From Mesorhizobium sp. (GTDB lineage Bacteria > Pseudomonadota > Alphaproteobacteria > Rhizobiales > Rhizobiaceae), in the NCBI GenBank assembly GCA_004020645.1, contig SAQL01000006.1, positions 1 through 64,000 of the forward strand: DNA of 64,000 nucleotides. Reading direction: 5' to 3'. Below the pieces are notes generated by a model, which saw only the letters and a list, made by a program, of their open reading frames with translations, searched no databases and was not told the DNA's origin. A program made the position numbers and the translations under genes. Position 1 is the stretch's first letter. Every line of letters begins with the position of its first letter. This document shows, one piece after another, positions 41,866-50,795 of this stretch.

Positions 41866-44343
41866 TCAGCCGGCGATTTTCGAGAAATCCGCGACCTGGT
41901 CGGTGGCTGCCCGGATGCGCGCCAGCAACGCCAGGCGGTTGGCGCGCACGGCCTGGTCCTCATCATTCACAAGAACGCGTTCGAAGAATGAATCAACCGG
42001 TTCACGCAACGCGCTAAGCGCCAGCATGGCGGCGGAAAAGTCTTCGTTGTGAATCGCTTGGCCGGCTTCCTTCTCGGCCTGATTCACCGCGGCAAACAGC
42101 GATTTCTCGGCCTCTTCCCGGAATAGAGCCGGCTCAACACGTTCGGCGATCGTCGTTTTCTTCTTCTCCTCCGCAGCCAGGATATTGGCCGCACGCTTGG
42201 TGCCGGCAAGCAGGTTCTTGCCGTCCTCGGTGTCGAGGAACATGCCAAGTGCTTGGACGCGGCGGACGATTTGCAGGAGATCGTCGTTGGACGATTGGCC
42301 AATCTCCCCCCTAGAGGGGGAGATGCCAAGTGGTGGCAAAGAGGGCAGGGCAGAGGGGGTCGTCTCGCGTGGATCGGCGACCCCCTCTGTCGCCTTCGCC
42401 GACATCTCCCCCTCAAGGGGGGAAATCAGGCGCGAGCCAGCTGACAACACCGCGTCAATCAGGTCGTGCCGAGCACCCTGGTCGCGGAGATAGACCTTCA
42501 GGCGGTCGTGGAAGAAGGCGAGGAGATCGGCGCTAAAGGGCCGTCCGGACGCGAGATAGTTCGCCATCTTGTAAACGCGGTCGAAGAGAGATGTCAGCGC
42601 AAGCCGGACACGATTCTCGACCAAAATCCTGATCACTCCCAGCGCCGCCCTCCTCAGCGCATATGGGTCTTTCGACCCAGTCGGCTTTTCGTCGATCGCC
42701 CAGAACCCCACCAGCGTGTCGAGCTTATCGGCCAGCGCAACGGCCACCGATACCGGATCGGTCGGCACGCGGTCGGACGGGCCCTGCGGCTTGTAGTGTT
42801 CCTCCATCGCCGCAGCGACTGACGGATGCTCCCCCTGCAGCAACGCATATTTGCGACCCATGGCGCCCTGCAATTCCGGGAACTCGCCGACCACCTCGGT
42901 GGTGAGGTCGGCCTTGGCCAGGACGGCAGCGCGACGTGCGAGCGCGGTAATCTCCCCCCTTGAGGGGGAGATGTCGCCGAAGGCGACAGAGGGGGTCGCC
43001 ACGTCCTGACGCGACGCCCTATCGCGGACAGAGGATGCCGGCGTTTCACGCGCAGCTACCCCCTCTGGCCTGCCCTCTTTGCCACCACTTGGCATCTCCC
43101 CTTCAAGGGGGGAGATGCAACTCGCTACGATCGGCGCCAACTCCTCAGCAAGCCGCGCAATCCGCTCAACCCGCTCACCCTGCGTGCCGAGCTTGGCGTG
43201 GAAGGTGACGCCGAGATGGTCGAGGCGGGCCATGCGCTGGTCGAGCGGCTTCTTGAGATCGAGCCCGAACTTTTCCGCCGATGCCTGCAACTGGTCGAGA
43301 TCAGGCAGGTCGCCTTGGTCGGTCTTCCAGAAATAGAGCGCGTCGGAGAGGCGGGCGCGCACCACCTTGCCGTTGCCGTGCGCGATCTCCTTGCCGCCAT
43401 CCATGGCCTCGATGTTGGCGGTCAGGATGAAGCGGTTGGAAAGCGCTTCACCGACGCCCGGTGGCCGCGTCACGAAGCACTTCTGGTTGGCGCGAATGGT
43501 CAGCCGGATCACCTCGGCCGGAATGGCGAGAAAGTCCTGCTCGAATTCGCCCATCAGCACGACAGGCCATTCGACCAGGCCTGACACTTCCTCGAGCAGC
43601 CCCTCGTCCTCGACAAGGTCGAGCCCGCTGGCGAAGGCGAGGTTCCTGGCGTCGGAAAGGATGATCTGCTTGCGCCGGTCGGCGTCGAGCACGACCTTCG
43701 CCGCCTCCAGCTTGGCGGCATAGTCGTCGAAACGGCGCACGATGATGGCGCCCGGCGCATGAAAACGATGGCCGTAGGTGATGTTGCCGGAGCGGATGCC
43801 GTCGATCTCGAAATCGACCACCACCGGCTCCTCGGTCTCCGGGCCGAAGGTGCAGAGGATGGACTGCAGCGGCCGCACCCAGCGCAAGGATCCGGGTTTC
43901 GCCGAGGCCGGCCCCCAGCGCATCGATTTCGGCCATGGGAAGTCGCGGATGATGCCCGGCACCAGTTCGGCGATGATCGCCTCGGCCGCCCTGCCCGGCT
44001 TCGCAATATGGGCGACATAGAAGTCGCCCTTCTTCGGATCGGCGTGGACATGCGCCTCGGCGATCGAAGAAAGACCGGCCTTGCGCAGAAAACCCTGGAC
44101 CGCCTGTTCCGGCGCCTTGGTCGAGGGCCCCTTGATCTCCTCGTTAATGTCCTTCGAGCGCGCGGTCACGCCGCGAATGTCGAGCGCCAGCCGGCGCGGC
44201 GTCCAATATTCGCGCGCCGCCTCATAGGTCAGCCCGGCCTCGACCAAACCGTCCGTCATCATCTTCTTGAGGTCGCCCGCCGCCTTGCGCTGCATGCGCG
44301 CGGGAATCTCTTCCGAACGGAGTTCTAAAAGCAGGTCGGGCAT
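41866..44343 (-). CDS. glyS: Glycyl-tRNA synthetase beta subunit with two in-frame palindromic inserts
   Basis: An 825-residue beta subunit of the alpha2beta2 glycyl-tRNA synthetase, which charges tRNA-Gly. The N-terminus [20 protein letters not shown] and the segments [20 protein letters not shown] and [20 protein letters not shown] are diagnostic. It is about 100 residues longer than most homologues because of two low-complexity insertions at residues 410-465 and 640-681. Each is encoded by a palindromic repeat element of 168 or 126 bp, both multiples of three, without internal stops. Removing them leaves 727 residues. Flanking sequence continues in frame on both sides, so the gene is intact. 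The alpha subunit gene glyQ lies upstream and also carries an insert. Confidence 0.95.
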   Translation of the reverse strand: MPDLLLELRSEEIPARMQRKAAGDLKKMMTDGLVEAGLTYEAAREYWTPRRLALDIRGVTARSKDINEEIKGPSTKAPEQAVQGFLRKAGLSSIAEAHVHADPKKGDFYVAHIAKPGRAAEAIIAELVPGIIRDFPWPKSMRWGPASAKPGSLRWVRPLQSILCTFGPETEEPVVVDFEIDGIRSGNITYGHRFHAPGAIIVRRFDDYAAKLEAAKVVLDADRRKQIILSDARNLAFASGLDLVEDEGLLEEVSGLVEWPVVLMGEFEQDFLAIPAEVIRLTIRANQKCFVTRPPGVGEALSNRFILTANIEAMDGGKEIAHGNGKVVRARLSDALYFWKTDQGDLPDLDQLQASAEKFGLDLKKPLDQRMARLDHLGVTFHAKLGTQGERVERIARLAEELAPIVASCISPLEGEMPSGGKEGRPEGVAARETPASSVRDRASRQDVATPSVAFGDISPSRGEITALARRAAVLAKADLTTEVVGEFPELQGAMGRKYALLQGEHPSVAAAMEEHYKPQGPSDRVPTDPVSVAVALADKLDTLVGFWAIDEKPTGSKDPYALRRAALGVIRILVENRVRLALTSLFDRVYKMANYLASGRPFSADLLAFFHDRLKVYLRDQGARHDLIDAVLSAGSRLISPLEGEMSAKATEGVADPRETTPSALPSLPPLGISPSRGEIGQSSNDDLLQIVRRVQALGMFLDTEDGKNLLAGTKRAANILAAEEKKKTTIAERVEPALFREEAEKSLFAAVNQAEKEAGQAIHNEDFSAAMLALSALREPVDSFFERVLVNDEDQAVRANRLALLARIRAATDQVADFSKIAG
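42301..42426. repeat. 126-bp palindromic mosaic element inside glyS (codons 640-681)
   Basis: The ends are inverted versions of one self-complementary module: AATCTCCCCCCTAGAGGGGG at the + strand left end and CTCCCCCTCAAGGGGGGAAAT at the right. Inside are an arm beginning GCCAAGTGGTGGCAAAGAGG (left) and one containing GTCGCCTTCGCCGAC (right). In the glyS frame it encodes ISPLEGEM ... [10 protein letters not shown]. Its orientation is opposite to that of the element at 42949-43116. Confidence 0.9.
42949..43116. repeat. 168-bp palindromic mosaic element inside glyS (codons 410-465)
   Basis: It has the same terminal modules as 42301-42426, but the internal arms are in swapped order (GTCGCCGAAGGCGACAGAGG on the left, CTTTGCCACCACTTGGCATC on the right) and the central spacer is about 42 bp longer. 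It encodes [15 protein letters not shown] ... [14 protein letters not shown] in the glyS frame. No stop codon occurs in this frame despite the inverted orientation relative to the other copy. Confidence 0.9.
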
Positions 44344-44568
44344 TGATTGTGCTCACGCGGCAAAATGGTCCGGGCGGGGCATAGCAACTCGGCTGGCCGC
44401 TGTCACCCTTCCCCATGCAATCGGCGTGTCTACCGACGATTTCCAAAAGAATTCCGCTGCCTGTCGGGTCGAAGCGGGGCTATCCGTCCTTGGGTCAAAG
44501 ATTTTCATGAACCGAACGCAGCGCTGAAGCGACCAACGCTCAGGCAGGGAGTTATTGGCTGAACGACC

Positions 44569-44751
44569 ATGAAGACGGCATCGACATTCCTACAGATCCT
44601 CGCGCTCAGCGCCTGTTTCGCAGCACAGGCTCATGGGACGTTCGCGATGCCTGGCATTAGACAAGCGCTGCGGACTATGGCTGGCTCCAGCGGCCAAGGC
44701 GTATTGCCAATGAGCGCTTCAGTCGAAATCGCAAATAGCCTCTGGAGCTAG
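44569..44751 (+). CDS. Possible small secreted peptide between glyS and glyQ
   Basis: A 60-residue frame starting ATG 44569 with a signal-peptide-like N-terminus (TASTFLQILALSACFAAQAH) and no recognised domain. There is no clear ribosome-binding site at normal spacing (GGGAG is about 18 nt away), and it is antisense to the glyS-glyQ direction. It is the only candidate gene in the 439-bp gap 44344-44782; the rest of that gap shows nothing recognisable. Confidence 0.25.
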   Translation: MKTASTFLQILALSACFAAQAHGTFAMPGIRQALRTMAGSSGQGVLPMSASVEIANSLWS

Positions 44752-44782
44752 AAGCATCGGTTCGACTTGGAAGTCCGCCGCT

Positions 44783-45850
44783 CTAAGCCGCCAGTCCACC
44801 TGCCTGAGTCAGCAAGAACGCCTCGCCGCAGGCTTTCGCCAGATTGCGCACCCGCAAGATGTAGCTCTGCCGCTCGGTGACGGAAATCACGCCGCGCGCG
44901 TCGAGCAGGTTGAAGACGTGGCTGGCCTTGATGCACTGGTCGTAGGCGGGAAATACCAGACGGTGGTTCCCCTCCCCCTTGAGGGGATGGTGGCCAGACG
45001 AAGTCTGGCCGGGAGGGGTCGCTCGGGCAGTGCTCGACGTCCTACTTGCGGTGCCTTCTGAGGCAACCCCCTCTGCCCACTTCGCGGGCATCTCCCCCTC
45101 GAGGGGGGACAAAGGCGCGCCGGCGTCGAGCAGCGCCTTGCACTCGGCTTCGGCGTCCTCGAAATGCCGAAGCAGCATCGCCGTATTGGCGAATTCGAAA
45201 TTGTGCCGGGAATATTCCTGCTCGGCCTGCAGGAAAACGTCGCCATAGGTCACCTTGTCGGCGCCGTCGCGGCCGTTGAAGTTGAGGTCGTAAACATTGT
45301 CGACGCCCTGCACATACATGGCCAGCCGCTCCAGCCCGTAGGTGAGCTCGCCCGCCACCGGCGCGCATTCGATGCCGCAGACCTGCTGGAAATAAGTGAA
45401 CTGCGACACTTCCATGCCGTCGCACCAGCACTCCCAGCCCAGCCCCCAGGCGCCGAGCGTCGGGCTTTCCCAGTCGTCCTCGACGAAGCGGATGTCATGC
45501 AGAAGCGGATCGATGCCGATGGCCGCCAGGGAGCCGAGATAAAGCTCCTGCAGATTGGGCGGGTTCGGCTTAAGGATCACCTGGTATTGGTAATAGTGCT
45601 GCAGCCGGTTCGGATTCTCGCCGTAGCGCCCGTCCTTGGGCCGGCGCGAAGGCTGCACATAGGCCGCATTCCAGTGCTTTGGCCCGAGCGCGCGCAGCGT
45701 CGTCGCCGGATGGAACGTGCCGGCGCCAACTTCCATGTCATAGGGCTGGAGAACGACGCAACCATAGTCAGCCCAGTAGTTATGCAACGTCAGGATCAGC
45801 CCCTGGAACGAGCGGCTGGGGTGCATATGGGCTGGGATATCAACGGTCAC
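44783..45850 (-). CDS. glyQ: Glycyl-tRNA synthetase alpha subunit with in-frame palindromic insert
   Basis: A 355-residue catalytic alpha subunit. Conserved blocks [59 protein letters not shown] and [19 protein letters not shown] are all intact. The C-terminus [20 protein letters not shown] then [20 protein letters not shown] is normal. Between ALLDAG and LVFPAYDQ lies a 47-residue segment (about 248-294) encoded by a palindromic mosaic element; without it the protein is 308 residues, the usual length. The start may be 45850 or the in-frame ATG at 45826. Confidence 0.95.
   Translation of the reverse strand: MTVDIPAHMHPSRSFQGLILTLHNYWADYGCVVLQPYDMEVGAGTFHPATTLRALGPKHWNAAYVQPSRRPKDGRYGENPNRLQHYYQYQVILKPNPPNLQELYLGSLAAIGIDPLLHDIRFVEDDWESPTLGAWGLGWECWCDGMEVSQFTYFQQVCGIECAPVAGELTYGLERLAMYVQGVDNVYDLNFNGRDGADKVTYGDVFLQAEQEYSRHNFEFANTAMLLRHFEDAEAECKALLDAGAPLSPLEGEMPAKWAEGVASEGTASRTSSTARATPPGQTSSGHHPLKGEGNHRLVFPAYDQCIKASHVFNLLDARGVISVTERQSYILRVRNLAKACGEAFLLTQAGGLAA
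44969..45109. repeat. 141-bp palindromic mosaic element inside glyQ (codons 248-294)
   Basis: The right end carries the CTCCCCCTCGAGGGGGGAC module and a GCAGAGGGGGTTG-type arm like the glyS elements. The left end uses a different module, CCCTCCCCCTTGAGGGGATG, followed by the perfect hairpin GGCCAGAC-GAA-GTCTGGCC at 44992-45010. It is therefore a hybrid element. Its length is a multiple of three and the glyQ frame is open throughout (encoding [15 protein letters not shown] ... HHPLKGEG). Confidence 0.88.
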
Positions 45851-45984
45851 GGCGGCCTCGACGAGAAAGGCGGGATGCGGCCCTCCCTAGAGCGCCCACC
45901 GGCAAGCGTCAAGGCAAGGGGCCGGCCGCAGCCAGGACAATCGGGTGAGTTAACGCGTGACATACGGCGCAAGTGCTGAATCTG

Positions 45985-46206
45985 TGGGTCCCCAATTGAT
46001 TCGGTTGGGAGATTCGGGGAATGGCTGCAGCGGACGAGGCGATACTAGAGGGCGTTGTTTTTCTGGATCGTTTTGCTGATTTGCCGGATCCACGGCAATG
46101 TAGCAAGGTCATTTATCCGCTGGACGAAATCCTGCTGCTCTCCTTGCTTGCGGTTGTGGCCGGGGCCGAAACCTTCACGGCAAACCTGGGCTGGGCTCTT
46201 CATTGA
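45985..46206 (+). mobile_element. 5' remnant of an ISAs1-family insertion sequence
   Basis: From ATG 46021 a 61-codon frame reads FADLPDPRQCSKVIYPLDEI then LLLSLLAVVAGAETF, the N-terminal signature of ISAs1-family DDE transposases (normally about 370 residues). The homology ends at a stop at 46206, so about 85 percent of the transposase is gone. Upstream bases (CCCCAATTGATTCGGTTGGG near 45992) may be part of the left end. In the 300 bp downstream, 46207-46506, only a perfect palindrome is recognisable. Confidence 0.75.
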
Positions 46207-46316
46207 TCTGGACGTACGTTGCACTCACATGGGCGACATCTCCGAACTCGGCGACATCGTGGCCGGCGCATTCGGACACCCGGATGAGGCAGGAAACGGC
46301 GAGCATCTGCCTTTAG

Positions 46317-46350
46317 TCGGTGATTTCATGAGCTTCAATGAAATCACCGA
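46317..46350. promoter_or_regulatory. 13-bp perfect inverted repeat upstream of the cNMP-patatin gene
   Basis: TCGGTGATTTCAT at 46317-46329 and ATGAAATCACCGA at 46338-46350 are exact reverse complements around an 8-base centre (GAGCTTCA). It is not followed by a T-run, so it is not a standard terminator. It lies about 157 bp upstream of the start at 46507, where an operator for a dimeric regulator would be plausible. Origin from the decayed IS is the alternative. Confidence 0.55.
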
Positions 46351-46506
46351 CACGCCGAAACGGCAGGGACGTGGCGGCCTGATCGTGGCCCTTGCTGGGA
46401 GCCAGAGATGAGAGCGCCCAGCGGTCAGTCCCGCGCCTCAGCCGTTCGGCGGCTCTCATGTGTGGTATCATTCGGCAGGTCCAGCACCCTCGAGGAGACA
46501 AAAGTC

Positions 46507-48366
46507 ATGGATTCCCAAGGGATGGCTCAGATGTCCTCCGTCGATTCTCTTGCAGCGAGTTTATTGTCGGCAACATTGATGTTCGATCGGGCGTCGTTGC
46601 TGGCGCTCGAGGCTTTAGCTGCCGAATCCGACCGTCGGGTCCTGAGACGCGGTGAGGTTCTGGTTCGCGAAGGCGATGCGTCGGACAGGTTTTTCATCGT
46701 GCTGTCTGGACGCTTTACGGTACACAAAGGAGATTCGACTGGCTCGGTCGCCGAGATCGCACAGGGTGAACTCATCGGTGAAATCGGTTTCTTCGCGGGA
46801 TTACCCCGCACGGCCACTGTCCTTGCAGCGCGCGATTCGATCGTCCTTGAAATCGGTCGCAATCATTTCGAGAAGGCGGCCGAGACATTGCCGAGCCTGA
46901 GGGAGGCGGTCACGGTATTTCTGGCGCGCCGGTTTGCCAGCCAATCTCCGAGTTCGTCGCGTCTCAAGGAACCTGCCAAGATCCGAACGCTTGCGATCAT
47001 TGCAGCCGGCGGAAGTCGCATCTCACCGGTGCTCATCCAGCACCTGCGGCAAGCGTTCGACGCGGCCACGCGCGCTCGGTTCGTTTCCCGGCTTGACATC
47101 CAAGCGAAGTTCCCAGGTCTTCCGATCGACGACCAGCCGGTCCTCAACTGGTTGAACGAACTGGAGGCGGAAGCCCAATTCATCGTCTATGTAGCCGATG
47201 AGGAACCTAATGAATGGACCCAAGTCTGCATTCGCCAGGCCGATACCGTCCTGTTGCTGGCCAACGCGTCCTGCTCGCCTCGCCTGAACCCGTCTGAGGA
47301 ACTGACGCGATCGGTCCATCCGCCATCGACCAGTCGGCTTGTCCTAGTTCACGACAATCGCTCGGCTGCGGTCTCCGGTACCTCTGCATGGCTCGATGAG
47401 CGACCCTATGTTGACCAGCATCATCATGTTGCGCTGGACGACGGGGCTGATTTCCAGCGACTGGTCCGATTTATTTCGGGCAAGGCATTGGGCTTCGTGG
47501 CGGCAGGGGGTGGGTCCCTCGGCAGCGCTCATTTAGGCGTCTACAAGGCTTTCGTTGAGGCGGGCGCTTGCTTCGACTACCTCGGCGGGACAAGTTCCGG
47601 AGCGGCGATGATGGCCGGCTTCGCAAGAGGCTTGGATGCCGACCAGATCGACCGAGGCACCCACAACATATTTATCAAGAGCCGGGCGTTTCGCCGTCCC
47701 ACCTTGCCGCATTTCGCGCTTCTGGATCACAAAGCGTTTGATCGGGCCCTTCGGCTGGAATACGGCGACGTTCTGATCGAGGATCTTTGGCTTCCGTTCT
47801 TTGCGCTTTCGACCAATCTGAGCAGCCGTCAGCCCCATGTCCACCGTCGTGGAAAGCTCTGGCACGCCGTTCGGGCGTCCGGCTCCATCCCGGGCGTCCT
47901 GCCGCCGTTCTTTACAGATGACGGCGATATGCTGGTGGACGGCGCTATCATGAATAATTTGCCGCTGGAGCAGATGACGGAGCTCAAGACCGGACCCAAT
48001 GTCATCGTTACCTTCGGGTCGAGTGCACCGCAGAAATACGACATAGACTATGACTGCATCCCCGGAGCTTCCGAACTGGCATTGGCCTTGCTGAACCCTT
48101 TCGGTCGTGCCCGCTTGCCTCGGGTTCCCAGCATCCTTCAGGTCATTGCCTCGAGCATGCTGGCACACCGGCCGCAGGACATTGCCGTCGGCGAAGAGGA
48201 TATCCTGGTCTGTCCGGAGGTTCCGAACACGATCAGCTTCATGGATTGGAGTCGGCATTCCGAGTTGTTTTCGGATGCCTACGACCGTACGACCCGATGG
48301 ATCGAGGAACATCTCCGCCAGAACGACTCAGGGCTCCGAGCGGTGCTCGGCACCGCGCACGATTAG
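46507..48366 (+). CDS. Cyclic-nucleotide-binding patatin-like phospholipase (NTE-like)
   Basis: A 619-residue fusion. Residues about 10-125 are a cNMP-binding domain (RRGEVLVREGDASDRFFIVL, and the phosphate cassette GELIGEIGFFAGLPRTATV). A middle region of about 170 residues resembles that of neuropathy-target-esterase-like proteins. The C-terminal patatin domain has AAGGGSLGSAHLG near residue 335, the nucleophile in GTSSG (S363) and the aspartate in DGA (D478). The likely activity is cAMP- or nucleotide-tuned lysophospholipid hydrolysis. The ATG at 46507 follows GAGGAG. It follows an IS remnant; the adenylate cyclase at 12.5 kb could supply its ligand, which is speculation. Confidence 0.86.
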   Translation: MDSQGMAQMSSVDSLAASLLSATLMFDRASLLALEALAAESDRRVLRRGEVLVREGDASDRFFIVLSGRFTVHKGDSTGSVAEIAQGELIGEIGFFAGLPRTATVLAARDSIVLEIGRNHFEKAAETLPSLREAVTVFLARRFASQSPSSSRLKEPAKIRTLAIIAAGGSRISPVLIQHLRQAFDAATRARFVSRLDIQAKFPGLPIDDQPVLNWLNELEAEAQFIVYVADEEPNEWTQVCIRQADTVLLLANASCSPRLNPSEELTRSVHPPSTSRLVLVHDNRSAAVSGTSAWLDERPYVDQHHHVALDDGADFQRLVRFISGKALGFVAAGGGSLGSAHLGVYKAFVEAGACFDYLGGTSSGAAMMAGFARGLDADQIDRGTHNIFIKSRAFRRPTLPHFALLDHKAFDRALRLEYGDVLIEDLWLPFFALSTNLSSRQPHVHRRGKLWHAVRASGSIPGVLPPFFTDDGDMLVDGAIMNNLPLEQMTELKTGPNVIVTFGSSAPQKYDIDYDCIPGASELALALLNPFGRARLPRVPSILQVIASSMLAHRPQDIAVGEEDILVCPEVPNTISFMDWSRHSELFSDAYDRTTRWIEEHLRQNDSGLRAVLGTAHD

Positions 48367-48433
48367 CATGGCTTATAGTCCAGACCCTTAGCGACAGCGG
48401 CGACGAGCCAAGCATAATCGAATTCAGAAGTAT

Positions 48434-50209
48434 TCAGCCCTTCGGCGCGGGCGCCGGTTCGGGCTTGACCTTCGGGGTTTCCTGCGCCGTGTTGGATTCG
48501 ATCGGCGGCAGGCCCTTAAGCAGTTTCTGCTGCAGGGCGGCGAGCACGTCGGGATCCGGCTTCAGGTCGCGGGCCTGGTTCCACTGGAAGGTGGCTTCCA
48601 ACCTGCGGCCGACGCGCCAATAGGCATCGCCGAGGTGATCGTTCAGCACCGGATCCTCCGGCTTCAGCGACACTGCACGCTCCATTTCGCGCACAGCGTC
48701 TTCAAACCTGCCCATGCGGAAATAGGCCCAGCCCAGCGAATCGACGATGTAGCCGTCACTCGGCCTGAGGTCGACGGCCTTCTGGATCAGCTGAAGGCCT
48801 TCCTCGAGGTTGATGTTCATGTCCACCCAGGAATAGCCAAGATAGTTCAGAACCTGCGGCTGGTCGGGGAACAATTCCAGCGCCTTGCGGAAATTCGGCT
48901 CGGCCTTGGGCCACTCCTTCAGCCGCTCATAGGCGATGCCACGCCGGTAGAAAATGTTCCAGTCGGCGCGGGTCGGGGTCTTCAGCATCGCTACCGCCTT
49001 GTCATAGAGATCGGCCGCGGAGCGGAAATCCTCCTTCGAGGCATAGACGCCACCGAGCGCCTGATAGGCGCGCATGTCGTCGGGATGCGCTTCGACGAGG
49101 GCCTTTAGATGGGCGATGGCCTCGTCATAGCGGTCGAGATCGGCAAGGTTGAGGCCGAGCTGCAGTTCCGAAAGCGCCTTCAGCGGCGAACTGTCCGGGA
49201 TACGGCGATAGAAGGCGATGGCGCCCTCACCGTCCTTCAACTGCTCGGAAACGGCGGCAAGTTGGATAAGGGCCGCGTCGCTGTCGGGCCGCAGTGCCAA
49301 GGCATATTGCAGATACAGGCGGACGAACGGCTCGCCGCCACCGCGATTGAGCGCGGTGGCGAGATCGAGCAGAATTTCCGAGGCGCCGTCGGACGGGCCG
49401 GCAACGAAGGGTTCGATCTTCTCGCCCTTGGTGATCTTGTCGCGAAGCGCTGATATCTCCACCTTGCCGGATGCAAATGCCTCGGCCTGATCGAGCACGG
49501 ACAGCGCCTTGTCCTTATTGCCCTTGCGGGCGAGGAAGGAGGCATAGGCCTGCGCATTGCGCATCCATGTTTCGGGCGCGGCGCTACCCGTCGCGGTGTC
49601 CTGCAGGGTGGCGGCGTAGATCGCATCCGCCTTTTCGGGCAGGCCCGACGCATCGGCGATCAGCGCGCGATGGAAGGATTTGAAGAGACCGAACCAGTCC
49701 GGACCCTGCAGCCTGTCGATGGAGGCCATGGCCTCGCTGGCGTCGCCCGCGCCTTGCTTGGCCCAGCCGGTCATAACGCCGGAGATCAGCCGGTCGAGAT
49801 CGGATTCGAGCGAAAGCTTGAGCCAGTATTCGGCCTTGGTGAAATCCTTTTTGTGAAAGGAGCCGACGGCCAGCGCCAGGCGCGAGAACCGCTCGACGTC
49901 GGGAACCGCCTTGAGCTTGTCGGCATAGACCAGGGATTCTTCGAAGCGCCCTTGCGCGATCAGCGACAGCATCAGGCTTTGCTGCAACGAGGTATCACCA
50001 GGAGCGAACGCGAGCGCCTGCTTGTAGTAGGCGATGGCGCTGTCGAGATCATTGTCGCCTTCGGCGACCCGCGCGGCAAGATAGGCCCCCGAGAACGACG
50101 TGATATTGACTGGCTCGGTGGTCTCTTTGGCATAGGCAGGCAGACCGGAGATCGCCATGCCCGTCACAACTGCCAGCCCTGTCAGCCAGCGCGTACATCC
50201 TTGCCGCAT
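48434..50209 (-). CDS. Exported tetratricopeptide-repeat protein
   Basis: A 591-residue protein with a signal peptide (TRWLTGLAVVTGMAISGLPA) and TPR repeats along most of its length, clearest from residue 330 on (for example YDEAIAHLKALVEAHPDDMR, KAEPNFRKALELFPDQPQVL and FEDAVREMERAVSLKPEDPV). The C-terminal tail is Pro/Lys-rich. TPR arrays mediate protein-protein contacts; periplasmic examples assist envelope assembly, but no specific role is visible. The start at 50209 follows AAAGGGA and begins the signal peptide; the ATG at 50278 is rejected. Confidence 0.83.
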   Translation of the reverse strand: MRQGCTRWLTGLAVVTGMAISGLPAYAKETTEPVNITSFSGAYLAARVAEGDNDLDSAIAYYKQALAFAPGDTSLQQSLMLSLIAQGRFEESLVYADKLKAVPDVERFSRLALAVGSFHKKDFTKAEYWLKLSLESDLDRLISGVMTGWAKQGAGDASEAMASIDRLQGPDWFGLFKSFHRALIADASGLPEKADAIYAATLQDTATGSAAPETWMRNAQAYASFLARKGNKDKALSVLDQAEAFASGKVEISALRDKITKGEKIEPFVAGPSDGASEILLDLATALNRGGGEPFVRLYLQYALALRPDSDAALIQLAAVSEQLKDGEGAIAFYRRIPDSSPLKALSELQLGLNLADLDRYDEAIAHLKALVEAHPDDMRAYQALGGVYASKEDFRSAADLYDKAVAMLKTPTRADWNIFYRRGIAYERLKEWPKAEPNFRKALELFPDQPQVLNYLGYSWVDMNINLEEGLQLIQKAVDLRPSDGYIVDSLGWAYFRMGRFEDAVREMERAVSLKPEDPVLNDHLGDAYWRVGRRLEATFQWNQARDLKPDPDVLAALQQKLLKGLPPIESNTAQETPKVKPEPAPAPKG

Positions 50210-50293
50210 CGTATCCCTTTCAGTCAAAGCCATGCCCGCGTCAGCGGGATCGCCGTAGACTCGATCTTTTCCAGGCAAAGCATGGCCTTTTTG

Positions 50294-50335
50294 GGGTCAT
50301 GCTTCAACCCGCCCGAATTCACAATCGGGTCATGC
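50294..50335. repeat. GGGTCATGC mosaic repeat fragment upstream of the TPR gene
   Basis: GGGGTCATGC at 50294-50303 and CGGGTCATGCG at 50325-50335 flank a short AT-rich centre. GGGTCATGCGC is also the terminal module of the repeats at 24354-24441 and 28838-28984, so this is probably a diverged member of that family. Confidence 0.45.
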
Positions 50336-50504
50336 GATTAAAAACCACGCTAGAAGCGCCCAACTACGACCGTCGACCGCGCTTTGCCGGCCTGGCGGGC
50401 TGCCGGCCTGTCCTGCTGCAGGACCGGCGCCCCGATGCCGTGAGCGATCCGTAAGCGGCGGGCGTCGAAAGTTTCCGCCACGGAATGATGCGTGGAACCG
50501 TGCA

Positions 50505-50762
50505 GTGGCGGCAACCGCAGTCGGCATTGGCGCGACTGTTCCAGCGCCCAATATCCTTTCAAGCCTGTTCGACCTGACGCCGGCAGAAGCCCGGCTCGCC
50601 GTCGAGCCTGCCTCGGGCCTTTCGGTGCAGGAGGCGGCCATGGAAATCGGCATCGCCGTCAAATCGGCCCGCACCTATCTCGATCGAATCTTCCGGAAGA
50701 CCGAAACTAGCCGTCAGAGCCAGCTCGTGGCGCTGCTGAAGAGCACGTGGTCGTTTTCGTGA
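50505..50762 (+). pseudogene. LuxR-type HTH C-terminal fragment
   Basis: Up to 85 codons from a GTG at 50505. The recognisable part, LFDLTPAEARLAVEPASGLS then VQEAAMEIGIAVKSARTYLD then RIFRKTETSRQSQLVALLKS, is a LuxR/GerE DNA-binding domain. No sensory domain precedes it. It might act as a free-standing DNA-binding peptide, but a truncated relic is more likely. It shares architecture and partial sequence (TETxRQ-x-LVALL) with the relic at 27088-27300. Confidence 0.65.
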
Positions 50763-50795
50763 TCTCGACAGATTTCCGGCGCCGGTCGATGAAGC

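Noticed and set aside
41866..44343. glyS extra length as a fused extra domain
   Set aside because: The extra segments are palindromic DNA repeats found elsewhere in the window, are low in complexity and interrupt the normal GlyS alignment, so they are insertions and not a domain fusion.
46207..46411. Short + strand frame after the IS remnant as a gene
   Set aside because: It has no start signal or domain and spans a perfect palindrome; it is more likely degraded mobile-element DNA.
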